Assembly (NCBI RefSeq): GCF_014610845.1
Contig: NZ_JABTCG010000003.1
Coordinates: forward strand, 591,690 to 655,689
DNA length: 64,000 nt
Source: Maribacter arenosus
GTDB taxonomy: Bacteria; Bacteroidota; Bacteroidia; Flavobacteriales; Flavobacteriaceae
Direction: 5' to 3'
A program made the position numbers and the translations under genes. Each line of letters opens with the position of its first letter. The first letter of the stretch is position 1. Of this stretch, positions 54,825 through 64,000 are shown in pieces. The notes under the pieces were generated by a model. It was not told where the DNA came from. It saw nothing but the letters and a program-made list of their open reading frames with translations, and made no database searches.

Positions 54825-56372
54825 ATGGAGAAACCCAAGCCACTAATTGGCCATAAGATAGACAAGACCACTATCATTAACTTGGAAAGAGGTAAAATAC
54901 CTCCACAAGCTATTGATTTAGAGGAAGTTGTGCTTGGAGCGATGATGATAGACAAGAAAGGGGTCGACGAAGTAATAGATATCTTACATCCCGAAGTTTT
55001 TTATAAAGATGCACATAGGTACATCTACGAAGCTATTTTCAAACTATTTGAAACTTCTGAACCTGTCGATTTATTAACCGTTTCTTCACAATTAAAGAAA
55101 GATGGGAAATTAGAGGCAGTTGGAGGTGATTTTTACCTGATAAAACTCACGCAAAAAGTAGCATCTTCGGCCCACATCGAATTTCATGCGCGTATAATTC
55201 TCCAAAAATATATCCAGCGAAGCCTGATAAAAATATCCAGTGAGATCATTGAGGATGCCTATGATGATGGAACCGATGTTTTTGACTTGTTGGATGAGGC
55301 AGAATCCAAATTATATGATGTTACCCAGGGGAATTTAAAACGCTCTGCCGAGACTGCACAAAATTTGGTCATCCAGGCCAAGAAGAGAATCGAGGAAATT
55401 GCCAATAAGGAGGGATTGAGCGGTATACCTTCTGGTTTTGATAAAGTAGACAGGCTTACTTCTGGCTGGCAACCTAGTGACTTGATAATCGTGGCAGCCC
55501 GTCCCGGTATGGGTAAAACGGCCCTGACCTTGTCAATGGCGCGTAATATAGCCGTAAATTCCGATATACCTGTGGCGTTCTTTTCATTGGAAATGTCTTC
55601 TGTACAGTTGATCACAAGATTGATCTCATCCGAAACGGGACTGTCCTCAGAAAAATTGCGTACCGGAAGGTTGGAGAAGCATGAATGGGAACAACTCAAT
55701 GTAAAAGTAAAAACCCTTGAAAAAGCTCCATTATTTATAGATGACACCCCGTCCTTGTCTATTTTTGACCTAAGGGCAAAGGCAAGACGTTTGGCCTCCC
55801 AACATGGCATAAAAATGGTCATTATCGATTATTTACAATTGATGACCGCAGGGGGAAGCCAAAAAGGCGGCAACCGTGAACAGGAAATTTCCACGATTTC
55901 AAGGAACCTGAAAGCACTGGCAAAAGAATTGAATGTTCCTGTCATTGCACTATCCCAGTTATCCAGGGCGGTTGAAACTAGAGGGGGTAGCAAACGACCT
56001 ATTCTTTCAGATCTAAGGGAATCGGGGGCTATTGAGCAGGATGCCGATATTGTTTCCTTCATATATAGGCCTGAATATTATAAAATAGAGGAGTGGGATG
56101 ATGAAGAACGAACTCCGACTCAAGGCCAGGCTGAATTCATTGTGGCGAAGCACAGGAATGGAGGATTGGATAATATTAGGTTAAAGTTCATTGGTCAACT
56201 AGGTAAATTCGATAATTTAGATGATTTCGATTCGCCTTTTGAGTTTCAATCGAAAATGAACGCAGCCGATGAAAACCCATTTTTGACCAAAAACCTGCCT
56301 GATGCCGATGAGGCCTTTGGCAGTTCAATGAATGATGATTTTAATCCCGATGATAACGACGTACCTTTTTAG
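54825..56372 (+). CDS. dnaB: replicative DNA helicase DnaB
   Basis: 515 aa. The N-terminal domain (about 20-130; KIPPQAIDLEEVVLGAMM) is followed by a linker and the RecA-like motor. Walker A is ARPGMGKTAL (about 226-235), VAFFSLEMSS is motif H1a, VIIDYLQLM is Walker B, and SDLRESGAIEQDADIVSFIYR carries the arginine finger region. It unwinds DNA ahead of the replisome as a hexamer. The acidic C-terminal tail ends NPDDNDVPF, a motif resembling SSB tails. The promoter region before it contains TACTTTCG near 54812. Confidence 0.97.
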   Translation: MEKPKPLIGHKIDKTTIINLERGKIPPQAIDLEEVVLGAMMIDKKGVDEVIDILHPEVFYKDAHRYIYEAIFKLFETSEPVDLLTVSSQLKKDGKLEAVGGDFYLIKLTQKVASSAHIEFHARIILQKYIQRSLIKISSEIIEDAYDDGTDVFDLLDEAESKLYDVTQGNLKRSAETAQNLVIQAKKRIEEIANKEGLSGIPSGFDKVDRLTSGWQPSDLIIVAARPGMGKTALTLSMARNIAVNSDIPVAFFSLEMSSVQLITRLISSETGLSSEKLRTGRLEKHEWEQLNVKVKTLEKAPLFIDDTPSLSIFDLRAKARRLASQHGIKMVIIDYLQLMTAGGSQKGGNREQEISTISRNLKALAKELNVPVIALSQLSRAVETRGGSKRPILSDLRESGAIEQDADIVSFIYRPEYYKIEEWDDEERTPTQGQAEFIVAKHRNGGLDNIRLKFIGQLGKFDNLDDFDSPFEFQSKMNAADENPFLTKNLPDADEAFGSSMNDDFNPDDNDVPF

Positions 56373-57666
56373 CTTCATTAGGTTTCTTGCCCCCGGCAAG
56401 TCGGGAAATGGTTTTTATATCGCCCTCATTCTAGCCTCCTTTTCACTTCAATTGAAAGCTTCTTCCATTTTAATCCCTATGGATGCAGATAGCCAAAACA
56501 ATCATTTAAAAGCGTATGGAATTACCTATTGGGTACTTACTAAACAACAAAAGGTGCAATGGTTATTGAATTATAGGGGTGGATCTTTTTTATTGCCAGA
56601 TGGGGAGAACATTCGAAGGGAATGCCAAATACGTGGGGTCTCTTTTGAAATTCTTTCTGACGGACAGGCCCAAGGTATTTTAGATGATATTAGTAGCCCT
56701 TCACAAAACCAAGAAGCCGTTATTCTTGAAAAGGCCCCAAAAATTGCCGTATACTCTCCGAAAACGAATCAACCTTGGGATGATGCCGTAACCATGGTAT
56801 TGACCTATGCTGAGATTCCATATATCACAGTGTACGATGAGGAAGTATTGGACGATAAATTGGTATTATATGATTGGCTGCACCTACACCACGAGGATTT
56901 CACAGGACAATATGGTAAGTTTTACGGTGCTTATAGGGCCGCACCTTGGTATCTTGAAGGCAAGAAGGAGGCTGAAGCCCTTGCCGCTAAATTGGGTTAT
57001 TCCAAAGTTTCCGAGGAAAAAAGGGATGTCGCCTTAAAAATCAGGAATTATGTCATAGGTGGCGGATTTATGTTTGCAATGTGCTCAGCAACAGACAGTT
57101 TTGATATCGCCTTGGCTGCTGATGGGGTTGATATCTGTGAACCTATGTTCGATAATGATCCGTCGGATGCCAACTACCAAAATAAGCTGGATTTCAATAA
57201 AACGTTTGCCTTTACTAATTTCACCTTGGAACGTAATCCATTGCGCTATGAATTTTCGTCCATTGATATGACCAACAAAAGGGGAGCGGTTCCCAAAGAA
57301 TCGGATTATTTCACCTTGATGGATTTTTCAGCCAAATGGGATCCGGTGCCTACGATGTTATGTCAGAACCATACGGCGTTGGTAAAGGGTTTTATGGGGC
57401 AGACCACTGCATTTGCACGAAATGAGATCAAACCTACGGTGTTGGTCTTGGGAGAAAATAAAATCAATGGGGAAGCACGTTACATCCACGGGATTAAAGG
57501 AAAAGGATTCTTCACCTTCTATGGGGGGCACGACCCCGAGGATTATCAACATAGGGTAGGGGACCCGAAAACAGAATTGGAGTTGCACCCAACTTCACCA
57601 GGTTATCGATTGATATTGAACAATGTATTGTTTCCGGCCGCTAAGAAAAAGAAGCAAAAGACCTAA
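56332..57666 (+). CDS. exported GATase-like protein (often labelled asparagine synthetase B)
   Basis: 444 aa from 56332, overlapping dnaB by 41 bp; the ATG at 56350 is also possible. A hydrophobic stretch near residues 24-42 (NGFYIALILASFSLQLKA) looks like a signal peptide. The mature part contains a flavodoxin/GATase-like region with IRNYVIGGGFMFAMCSATDSFDIAL, where Cys sits in a nucleophile-elbow context. A C-terminal HYIHGIKGKGFFTFYGGHDPEDY-like segment resembles ThuA/GATase-1 folds. It has no asparagine synthetase domains, so the common database label seems wrong. The conserved position next to dnaB suggests a core envelope function. Confidence 0.65.
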   Translation: MMILIPMITTYLFSFIRFLAPGKSGNGFYIALILASFSLQLKASSILIPMDADSQNNHLKAYGITYWVLTKQQKVQWLLNYRGGSFLLPDGENIRRECQIRGVSFEILSDGQAQGILDDISSPSQNQEAVILEKAPKIAVYSPKTNQPWDDAVTMVLTYAEIPYITVYDEEVLDDKLVLYDWLHLHHEDFTGQYGKFYGAYRAAPWYLEGKKEAEALAAKLGYSKVSEEKRDVALKIRNYVIGGGFMFAMCSATDSFDIALAADGVDICEPMFDNDPSDANYQNKLDFNKTFAFTNFTLERNPLRYEFSSIDMTNKRGAVPKESDYFTLMDFSAKWDPVPTMLCQNHTALVKGFMGQTTAFARNEIKPTVLVLGENKINGEARYIHGIKGKGFFTFYGGHDPEDYQHRVGDPKTELELHPTSPGYRLILNNVLFPAAKKKKQKT

Positions 57667-57670
57667 TAAT

Positions 57671-58468
57671 TTAAGCGTTGAGTAACGCTTCCAAAATCCG
57701 TTCCACCCCAAAATCATCATTGCTGCCTGTTTGGTATTTGGCTACTTGCTTTACATCAGGATGTGCATTTTCCATGGCAAAACTAAATTCCGAAAGAGCT
57801 AGCATTTCAAGGTCATTGTTATAATCCCCGAACACCATGGTCTCAGCCGGTTTAATTCGATACTGTGTTTGAAGTTGTTGCAATGCAAATCCCTTGTTCG
57901 CATTAGGGCTTGATATATCGACCCAGTTTGTCCCGGAGACCTTTACCTTTAAATCACCTTCCAAATGTTTCACAGCGGGGTAAATAAAGCGTTCCGAACT
58001 TTCAAAATGATAGATGGCCACCTTTAAAATTTCAGCATCGACTTGGGTCAGGTCCTCAACGATCTCATAAGCCGAATAATATTGTTTCAATAAATCGGCA
58101 AAAGAATCCGAATCCCCGGTTAGAAATGCATTTTGTTTTCCGCAGAGGACTGGATGGATATTTTCGACCGAATCAAGTACATTCAGCACACCATTTCGTT
58201 TGTCTTTTGGAAGCAAGGTCGATAGTAATTCCACCTCTTTATGCATAACATAGCCGCCATTTTCGGCCACGACCACGATATCATCCTTGATGGGGTACAA
58301 TTTATCAACAATACTGTTGTATTGACGGCCACTGGCGGCTACAAATAGGATATCCCGCTTTTTTAATTCATGGAATAATTCAAAAAAGCGATCGCTGACC
58401 TCATGATTCGAATTCAGCAAGGTGCCATCCATATCGGTTACCACCATTTTTATTTGGGAAAAGTCCAT
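57671..58468 (-). CDS. Cof-type HAD-IIB phosphatase
   Basis: 265 aa. Motif I is DMDGTLLNSNH (Asp11/Asp13), motif II is FVAASGRQY, and motifs III/IV are NKGFALQQL and FGDYNNDLEML. The C2B cap occupies about 85-190. It probably dephosphorylates sugar phosphates or a flavin/vitamin B6 phosphate, as relatives do. It is a paralogue of the fructan-locus enzyme at 44863-45666 but not a close copy. It stands alone and converges with the upstream gene, 4 bp apart. Confidence 0.9.
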   Translation of the reverse strand: MDFSQIKMVVTDMDGTLLNSNHEVSDRFFELFHELKKRDILFVAASGRQYNSIVDKLYPIKDDIVVVAENGGYVMHKEVELLSTLLPKDKRNGVLNVLDSVENIHPVLCGKQNAFLTGDSDSFADLLKQYYSAYEIVEDLTQVDAEILKVAIYHFESSERFIYPAVKHLEGDLKVKVSGTNWVDISSPNANKGFALQQLQTQYRIKPAETMVFGDYNNDLEMLALSEFSFAMENAHPDVKQVAKYQTGSNDDFGVERILEALLNA

Positions 58469-58569
58469 CTTAACAAATTATAAGGTGCAAAGGTATTTGT
58501 TCGTGACAAATAATGGGAATTATATGTATAAAGTTTATATTTCCATTTTAAATTATTCAAAAGACTTCA

Positions 58570-58992
58570 ATGAAATTTTATCAAAAGGAAATTCGTACAA
58601 AACCCTTCCCAAGGGGGTATCATTTGATTACGCATGAGGTGTTGCAAGGATTGCATGAAATCAAAAGTATAGAACATGGTATGCTACAAGTTTTCATCAA
58701 ACATACATCGGCGAGCTTGACCATTAATGAAAACGCCGATCCTTCGGTACGCGAAGATTTTGAAAGTCATATGAATGTTATGGTTCCAGAGAATGCACCT
58801 TATTACATTCATACCTATGAGGGTCCCGATGATATGCCGGCCCATATTAAATCTTCATTAATGGGCGCTTCGGTACAAATACCGATTACCAAAGGAAATC
58901 TGAACCTCGGAATTTGGCAAGGAATTTATTTATGTGAACATCGAAACAAGGCTTCGGGAAGAAATTTGGTGATCACCGCTTTCGGACATTAA
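58570..58992 (+). CDS. YjbQ/UPF0047 family protein
   Basis: 140 aa, the usual length. Conserved residues are visible in HASASLTINENADPSVREDF-like and GPDDMPAHIKSSLMG segments (his-rich active site: HTSASL, HIKSSL) and in GTWQGIYLCEHR-like IWQGIYLCEHRNKASGR. The family is annotated as secondary thiamine-phosphate synthase because overexpression rescues thiE mutants. The true reaction is unclear. Monocistronic. Confidence 0.9.
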   Translation: MKFYQKEIRTKPFPRGYHLITHEVLQGLHEIKSIEHGMLQVFIKHTSASLTINENADPSVREDFESHMNVMVPENAPYYIHTYEGPDDMPAHIKSSLMGASVQIPITKGNLNLGIWQGIYLCEHRNKASGRNLVITAFGH

Positions 58993-59008
58993 ACAACATT
59001 TAAAATTT

Positions 59009-59686
59009 TCAAGGGAATTGCTTTAGTACCTTTTTTTGTATTTTTTTGGCCCAATCCTTGTACATTTTCGCAGATGGATGCAAACTATCGGAGGCAATAA
59101 GTGACTTATTCCATAAGGCTTGTTGCGATAACTTGGTGATTTCGATGAACAGGATTCCACGTTTCTCGGTTTCTACTTCAATTATTGCATTATACGTGGT
59201 CAATTCCCGACGGATTTTGTCCTTATCCTTAAATCGTGCAAAAGGGGTTACACCCCAATCTGGAATCGAGAGTACAAAAACCCTGGAAGTATTATTTCCG
59301 GCAAGTTTCACACTTTTATCCAATAGCTCTTTGAACTGGTCTTTGAATTGGTCGATATCCAAACCGCGGTATTGATTGTTGACACCGATGAGTAAGGATA
59401 CCAGATCATATTCGGTCTCTAAATTGGAGGTATTGATTTCCGATAATAAGTCGTCGGTAGTCCACCCCGCTCCAGCTAGGATGGTCGGTGGTTTTAGGGG
59501 TACCCCCTTTTTGTCCATCAACTGTGCGAATTGTAGAGGCCAACTATTTATGGTCAATTCACTGGTACCAGCGGTATAACTGTCCCCAAGGGCTAAAAAG
59601 GAAAGACTGTCCTGTTGGGGGAAGGTATCAACAGAAAAAAATAGTAAAAACACCAATATATATTGGCCCGCTACATGTCGGATCAT
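59009..59686 (-). CDS. SGNH/GDSL hydrolase
   Basis: 225 aa with a signal peptide (residues 1-23). Block I is FLALGDSYTAG (catalytic Ser), block II has Gly in LAGAGWTTDDLL, block III is LIGVNNQYRG (Asn), and block V is SDSLHPS (Asp-x-x-His). It is thus an exported esterase or lipase-like deacylase of the tesA/GDSL kind. Possible substrates are acyl or acetyl esters of envelope glycans. It follows the rplT terminator on the same strand, so is separately expressed. Confidence 0.9.
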   Translation of the reverse strand: MIRHVAGQYILVFLLFFSVDTFPQQDSLSFLALGDSYTAGTSELTINSWPLQFAQLMDKKGVPLKPPTILAGAGWTTDDLLSEINTSNLETEYDLVSLLIGVNNQYRGLDIDQFKDQFKELLDKSVKLAGNNTSRVFVLSIPDWGVTPFARFKDKDKIRRELTTYNAIIEVETEKRGILFIEITKLSQQALWNKSLIASDSLHPSAKMYKDWAKKIQKKVLKQFP

Positions 59687-59712
59687 CTCAAGTGAATTTA
59701 AATTTAAGATAC

Positions 59713-59747
59713 AAAAAATCCGATTCGTTGGAATCGGATTTTTTTAA
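59713..59747 (-). terminator. terminator of thrS-infC-rpmI-rplT operon
   Basis: AAATCCGATTC-GTTG-GAATCGGATTT is a perfect 11-bp stem with A/T runs on both sides. It lies 20 bp after the rplT stop on the minus strand. Confidence 0.92.
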
Positions 59748-59766
59748 GTGAGATATGTTGTTAAAT

Positions 59767-60111
59767 CTATTTTACTTTGTCAACGATCGCCTTGAAAGCA
59801 TCTGGGTGGTTCATGGCCAAATCGGCTAATACCTTACGGTTCAACTCTATATTATTGGCTTTTACCTTACCCATAAACTGTGAGTACGACATTCCGTGCA
59901 ATCTTGCTCCTGCATTAATACGGGTAATCCATAGGGCGCGGAACGTTCTTTTTTTGTTTCTACGGTCTCTATAAGCATATAACATTGCTTTTTCAACCGC
60001 ATTTTTTGCTACTGTCCAGACATTTTTACGTCTTCCAAAGTAACCTTTGGCCTGCTTCATCACTTTTTTTCTTCGTGCTCTTGAAGCTACTGCATTTACT
60101 GATCTTGGCAT
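59767..60111 (-). CDS. rplT: 50S ribosomal protein L20
   Basis: 114 aa from the ATG at 60111 ([32 protein letters not shown]). L20 binds 23S rRNA early in 50S assembly and, in other bacteria, represses its own operon. [52 protein letters not shown] and [16 protein letters not shown] are family signatures. It is the last gene of thrS-infC-rpmI-rplT. Confidence 0.97.
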   Translation of the reverse strand: MPRSVNAVASRARRKKVMKQAKGYFGRRKNVWTVAKNAVEKAMLYAYRDRRNKKRTFRALWITRINAGARLHGMSYSQFMGKVKANNIELNRKVLADLAMNHPDAFKAIVDKVK

Positions 60112-60234
60112 AATTTTAAATTGTTTTTGTAGTAGGCGGGCGATAAACGCCACTTTTTAATTTACTCGAACTCTAATTATGTTCTTATATTTTGCCCAAC
60201 TCCAGGGTTAATGATTAATTACCGTAAAGGACAA

Positions 60235-60432
60235 TTATTTTAAACGTAATTGTTCTTTAATACTGTTAACGTCTGCATCGTGTACCAATCCAGAATGTGT
60301 TAACGCAAGCTTACGCTTTTTTGACTTCTTCGTAAGAATGTGGCTCTTAAAAGCGTGCTTTCTTTTGATTTTACCGGTACCGGTAAGCTTAAAACGCTTT
60401 TTGGCACTGGATTTTGTTTTTTGTTTAGGCAT
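60235..60432 (-). CDS. rpmI: 50S ribosomal protein L35
   Basis: 65 aa, strongly basic, [43 protein letters not shown]35 is a late-assembling component of the large subunit. It follows infC after a 132-bp gap that can fold into alternative hairpins, and precedes rplT by 123 bp. Confidence 0.97.
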   Translation of the reverse strand: MPKQKTKSSAKKRFKLTGTGKIKRKHAFKSHILTKKSKKRKLALTHSGLVHDADVNSIKEQLRLK

Positions 60433-60564
60433 CTTTTCCTATTTATATTAATCTCACTTTCTTTCATCCTCCGTAGCTTCATGCGCAGGAGGGTTATACT
60501 GAACAAGCCCCTATCCAGGGCTTGGTACAGAATACTTTTCTCGTAGCAAAAAGCTACGGTAATT
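60433..60564 (-). promoter_or_regulatory. candidate L20-type leader between infC and rpmI
   Basis: On the minus strand, CCGTAGCTT (60559-60551) can pair with nearby GCTACG (60547-60542), or over a longer range with AAGCTACGG (60479-60471), but not both. Between them AAGCCC-TGGATAG-GGGCTT (60522-60505) forms another hairpin. This is the layout expected of a ribosomal-protein leader controlling rpmI-rplT. Pairing is seen; regulation is inferred. Confidence 0.5.
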
Positions 60565-61119
60565 TTATTTTTTCGTTTTGGGAGCGATGAACATCGTCAT
60601 ACGCTTTCCTTCCAATCTTGGCATTTGCTCAACTTTACCTAGCTCTTCCAATTCGGAGGCAAGGCGCAACAATAATATCTCCCCTTGATCCTTATATACT
60701 ATGGATCGTCCTTTAAAGAAAACATAGGCCTTTAACTTGGCACCATCTTTTAAGAACTTCTCCGCATGTTTTTTCTTAAACTCGTAATCGTGGTCGTCCG
60801 TATTCGGACCAAACCGTATCTCTTTCACCACCACCTTAGAAGCTTTGGCCTTCATGGCCTTATCGCGCTTCTTTTGTTCATAGAGAAATTTCTTATAATC
60901 TATGATCTTACAAACAGGGGGATCTGCTTTTGGCGAAATTTCAACCAAGTCCAAACCTAACTCCTCCGATTTTGCCATTGCCTGTTGCAATGTATAAACA
61001 CCTACTTCCACATTATCACCAACCAATCGAACATTGGGTGAAATAATTCTTTCATTGATTTTGTGAGGGTTTTTGTTTTCCCTTCTAGGTTGGGGCCTAA
61101 ATCTTTTTCGTATTGCTAT
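60565..61119 (-). CDS. infC: translation initiation factor IF-3 (probable ATA start)
   Basis: 184 aa if started at the ATA at 61119-61117. IF-3 keeps 30S subunits free and checks the start codon. The first in-frame ATG (61026) is in [10 protein letters not shown] and would cut off the N-terminal domain. Upstream codons read [34 protein letters not shown], matching the IF-3 start (compare E. coli ...RPNRINGEI). No ATG, GTG or TTG occurs before the in-frame TAA at 61134-61132. Non-AUG starts are used by infC elsewhere for self-regulation. The C-terminal domain is complete ([23 protein letters not shown]). Confidence 0.93.
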   Translation of the reverse strand: MAIRKRFRPQPRRENKNPHKINERIISPNVRLVGDNVEVGVYTLQQAMAKSEELGLDLVEISPKADPPVCKIIDYKKFLYEQKKRDKAMKAKASKVVVKEIRFGPNTDDHDYEFKKKHAEKFLKDGAKLKAYVFFKGRSIVYKDQGEILLLRLASELEELGKVEQMPRLEGKRMTMFIAPKTKK

Positions 61120-61142
61120 GACTGCGTTATTTTAGTTAAACT

Positions 61143-63089
61143 TCAATTTTTAAACGACTTTAAGGTACTATTTATTTCTTTAGCGACCAAGTCAACGAAA
61201 TCCTGAATGCCGATAGAGCCTAAATCCTCACCGCCGTGTCTACGTATGGCAACGGTATTATGCTCCTCCTCACTTTCACCTACGATAAGCATAAACGGTG
61301 TTTTGTTCATTTCTGCCTCCCGTATTTTCTTTCCAACAGTTTCGTTACGGTTATCAATGAGGGCGCGAATTTCGTGATTTTCCAAGGATTTTAAAACTTT
61401 TTCCGCATATTTTTCATGTTTCTCGCTTACGGGCAGTACTATAGCCTGTTCCGGGGTCAACCATAGGGGGAAATTCCCACCGGTATGTTCCAATAATAAG
61501 GCGATGAAGCGTTCCATACTGCCAAAAGGGGCACGATGGATCATGACGGGTCTATGCAGTTCGTTATCACTGCCTTTATAAGTTAGGTCAAAACGCTCCG
61601 GTAGATTGTAATCCACTTGAATGGTTCCCAATTGCCAGTTCCTTCCCAAGGCATCCTTTACCATAAAATCAAGTTTGGGGCCATAAAAAGCAGCTTCCCC
61701 ACTTTCAATGACAAAATCGAGGCCTTTTGCCTTAGCTGCATTGATGATGGCATGCTCTGCTTTCTCCCAATTTTCAACAGATCCTATATATTTTTCAGGG
61801 GTATCAAGATCCCTCACAGAGACTTGGGCTTTAAAATTATCAAATCCTAAAGAACCCAATACATATAAAGACAGGTCGATTACATTCTTGAATTCCGCAT
61901 CCAATTGATCGTGGGTGCAAAATATATGGGCATCATCCTGTGTGAATCCTCGCACCCTTGTTAACCCATGAAGCTCCCCACTTTGTTCATATCTATATAC
62001 GGTGCCAAACTCAGCGTAACGCTTCGGTAGTTCCCGATAACTGAAAGGACGCGCATTATATATTTCACAATGATGCGGACAGTTCATTGGCTTCAACAAA
62101 AACTCCTCATCTTCCTTAGGAGTATGTATGGGTTGAAAACTATCGGCTCCGTATTTTTCATAATGTCCCGATGTGACATAGAGTTCCTTTTGACCAATAT
62201 GGGGGGTTACCACCATTTCGTACCCCGCTTTTTTCTGGGCCTTCTTCAAGAATTGTTCCAGGCGTTCACGCAACGCAGCGCCCTTGGGCAACCATAACGG
62301 AAGTCCTTGCCCCACCTTTTGTGAAAATGTAAAAAGCTCTAATTCCCTGCCTAATTTTCTATGGTCCCGTTTTTTGGCTTCCTCTAAAAGTTGCAAGTAC
62401 TCGGTAAGCTCTTTTTGTTTCGGGAATGAAATACCATAGACCCTGGTGAGTTGTTTGTTATTCTCATCACCCCTCCAATAGGCACCAGCGACGTTCAATA
62501 TTTTAATGGCCTTGACAATGCCGGTATTGGGTATATGTCCACCACGGCACAGATCGGTAAAAGTGTCGTGGTCGCAAAAGGTAATACTGCCGTCCTCCAG
62601 ATTTTCAATAAGCTCAACCTTAAATTCGTTCCCTTGCGAACGATATCTTTCTAAAGCGTCGGCCTTGGTTACCGGGTGCATTTTAAAATCATGTTTACCT
62701 CTCGCAATTTCCAAAGCCCTTTTTTCAATGGCGGGAAAGTCTTTTTCCGAGACACTATGTTCACCGAAATCCACATCATAATAGAAACCGTTTTCAATGG
62801 CAGGTCCTATGGTCAGCTTGGCCCCTGGGAACAATTCTTCCAAGGCTTGGGCAACAATATGGGACGAAGAATGCCAAAAGGCCTTTTTACCCTCATCATC
62901 GTTCCAAGTATATAAGGTCAAAGATCCATCTTCATTCAAAGGGGTGACCGTTTCAACAATGGTATCTTTGTACTTGGCCGATATAACGTTACGTGCCAAG
63001 CCCTCACTAATGCTTTTTGCAATTTCCATTGGGGTACTGCCCTTGCTATACTCCTTAACGGTTCCATCTGGTAATGTAATCTTGATCAT
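61143..63089 (-). CDS. thrS: threonyl-tRNA synthetase
   Basis: 648 aa from the ATG at 63089 ([17 protein letters not shown]). Domains in order: TGS (1-62), editing domain (about 63-225, with [16 protein letters not shown] and GGHIPNTG), class II catalytic core (about 240-535, [44 protein letters not shown]) and the anticodon-binding domain (about 545-648). It charges tRNA-Thr and edits Ser-tRNA-Thr. First gene of the operon with infC (24 bp), rpmI and rplT. Confidence 0.97.
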   Translation of the reverse strand: MIKITLPDGTVKEYSKGSTPMEIAKSISEGLARNVISAKYKDTIVETVTPLNEDGSLTLYTWNDDEGKKAFWHSSSHIVAQALEELFPGAKLTIGPAIENGFYYDVDFGEHSVSEKDFPAIEKRALEIARGKHDFKMHPVTKADALERYRSQGNEFKVELIENLEDGSITFCDHDTFTDLCRGGHIPNTGIVKAIKILNVAGAYWRGDENNKQLTRVYGISFPKQKELTEYLQLLEEAKKRDHRKLGRELELFTFSQKVGQGLPLWLPKGAALRERLEQFLKKAQKKAGYEMVVTPHIGQKELYVTSGHYEKYGADSFQPIHTPKEDEEFLLKPMNCPHHCEIYNARPFSYRELPKRYAEFGTVYRYEQSGELHGLTRVRGFTQDDAHIFCTHDQLDAEFKNVIDLSLYVLGSLGFDNFKAQVSVRDLDTPEKYIGSVENWEKAEHAIINAAKAKGLDFVIESGEAAFYGPKLDFMVKDALGRNWQLGTIQVDYNLPERFDLTYKGSDNELHRPVMIHRAPFGSMERFIALLLEHTGGNFPLWLTPEQAIVLPVSEKHEKYAEKVLKSLENHEIRALIDNRNETVGKKIREAEMNKTPFMLIVGESEEEHNTVAIRRHGGEDLGSIGIQDFVDLVAKEINSTLKSFKN

Positions 63090-63626
63090 GCTTCTTTTAT
63101 GATAATAAGTGTGCAAAGATAGTATCTTGTATTCATGCGGGCAATTTATAGTTATGTTTTTAGGGCGTTACCCAGTACATTAAAAAGTACTGGGTCGGGC
63201 CATTCATTATATCCCTTACTGCGTTCGGGGATGTCATTGCTGTCCCTAACGCAAAAAAATCAAATGTATTTCTTGCGCAGATCAATGGAATAAGTTAAAT
63301 TTAAGACCCTTTTTTAAAAATTATTTTCCCTTAAGACCTTAGGAAATAGGGGATTATACAGTTTACAGAATTTTTTTAAAAAAAAAGTCCGCAAATTAGG
63401 AGGCAATTTAAAAAACCATCTTATATTTGCACCCGCTTTGGGGCTATGGTCTTGGGGCGATGTGCGGGGAGGATGTTATTCCCGTACGTATAGGAAGTTC
63501 ATTGGAATATTGTAAAGACAGCGTATTTGGTGCATATTTTTTGCATCATATATAAATTAAGAATTTGAATCGAGAGACGGGGCCGGGATGGCATTTTGGT
63601 CGTTGGTGGAATATATTTAAGAATCA
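63090..63626 (+). promoter_or_regulatory. rRNA operon promoter and leader region
   Basis: This 537-bp gap lies between divergent thrS and the rRNA operon. TATATTTG at 63422-63429 is a perfect -7 element (TAnnTTTG); the -33 region (near 63396) is weak. A hairpin CCCAGTAC-ATTAAAA-AGTACTGGG at 63174-63196 sits nearer thrS. After the promoter, about 190 bp of GC-richer leader leads to the 16S start. No gene is present. Confidence 0.7.
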
Positions 63627-64000
63627 ACGATGAAGAGTTTGATCCTGGCTCAGGATGAACGCTAGCGGCAGGCCTAACACATGCAAGTCGAGGGGCAGCA
63701 TAGATTGCTTGCAATCTGATGGCGACCGGCGCACGGGTGCGCACCGCGTATGGAACCTGCCTTTTGCAGGGGAATAGCCCAGGGAAACTTGGATTAATGC
63801 CCCGTAGTACCCTTATGCAGCATTGCATTTTGGTTAAAGCCTTCGGGCGGCAAGAGATGGCCATGCGTCCCATTAGCTAGATGGTAAGGTAACGGCTTAC
63901 CATGGCTACGATGGGTAGGGGCCCTGAGAGGGGGATCCCCCACACTGGTACTGAGACACGGACCAGACTCCTACGGGAGGCAGCAGTGAGGAATATTGGA
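63627..64000 (+). rRNA. 16S ribosomal RNA (5' part)
   Basis: From 63631 the sequence TGAAGAGTTTGATCCTGGCT matches the universal 16S 5' end. It is followed by ACACATGCAAGTCGAGGGG, then CCTACGGGAGGCAGCAG near the right edge, the universal 341 region. GTCGAGGGGCAGCA and the short V1/V2 loops are typical of Flavobacteriia. The gene is cut by the window end after about 374 bases. Confidence 0.98.

Noticed and set aside
63499..63873. 124-codon minus-strand reading frame
   Set aside because: It lies antisense to the 16S rRNA gene and its leader.
1..64000. CRISPR arrays, insertion sequences, integrase genes
   Set aside because: No regularly spaced short repeats, transposase or integrase motifs were seen; the direct repeats found are tRNA-associated.

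Overview
The window comes from a marine-type member of the Flavobacteriaceae (phylum Bacteroidota). The evidence is a SusC/SusD polysaccharide utilisation locus with a hybrid two-component regulator, DUF4270, LytS/LytTR pairs, many lipoproteins with Cys-Ser-Asp-Asp N-termini, TAnnTTTG-type -7 promoter elements, no Shine-Dalgarno sequences before genes, and the start of a 16S rRNA gene at the right edge.

Layout. 1-3256: DUF4270 lipoprotein, an outer-membrane barrel and a DUF6515 protein. 3366-9672 (minus): a six-gene tripartite efflux operon (TolC, MacA-like adaptor, ATPase, MacB-like permease) ending in its own LytS-type kinase and LytTR regulator. 10089-18273 (plus): an unusual envelope locus of an EF-hand lipoprotein, a double-DUF1566 lipoprotein, a 2[4Fe-4S] ferredoxin, a bis-heme ferric-reductase-like membrane protein, a Tat-type flavoprotein with a Pro/Gly-rich insert, a CotH-kinase lipoprotein and a second LytS/LytTR pair. 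This is my best candidate for an undescribed system. 18558-23756: Crp/Fnr regulator, TolC, HlyD, a lone ABC-2 permease and an alpha/beta hydrolase, with a near-ideal Crp/Fnr-type palindrome before tolC. 23897-30000: an orphan 690-aa PLP enzyme, a gene remnant, a TIM-barrel glycosidase-like lipoprotein and two small lipoproteins.

30987-45666 is a complete fructan utilisation locus: a BT1754-like hybrid sensor, a sugar porter, two GH32 enzymes, SusC, SusD, fructokinase and a HAD phosphatase. It is bracketed by two ~510-bp direct repeats, and further copies or relics of tRNA-Lys lie to its left. The intact tRNA-Lys(TTT) sits at 46418-46490 on the minus strand. This looks like an island assembled at the 3' end of tRNA-Lys, although no integrase is visible.

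46637-63089 is core genome: shikimate kinase, phosphoribosyltransferase, TPMT-like methyltransferase, S4 protein, FKBP lipoprotein, porin, tgt, LptF/G-like permease, EamA transporter, accA, dnaB, a GATase-like exported protein, HAD phosphatase, YjbQ, SGNH hydrolase, and the translation operon thrS-infC-rpmI-rplT. infC appears to use an ATA start codon, and the infC-rpmI gap can fold into mutually exclusive hairpins. From 63627 an rRNA operon begins and runs off the window.
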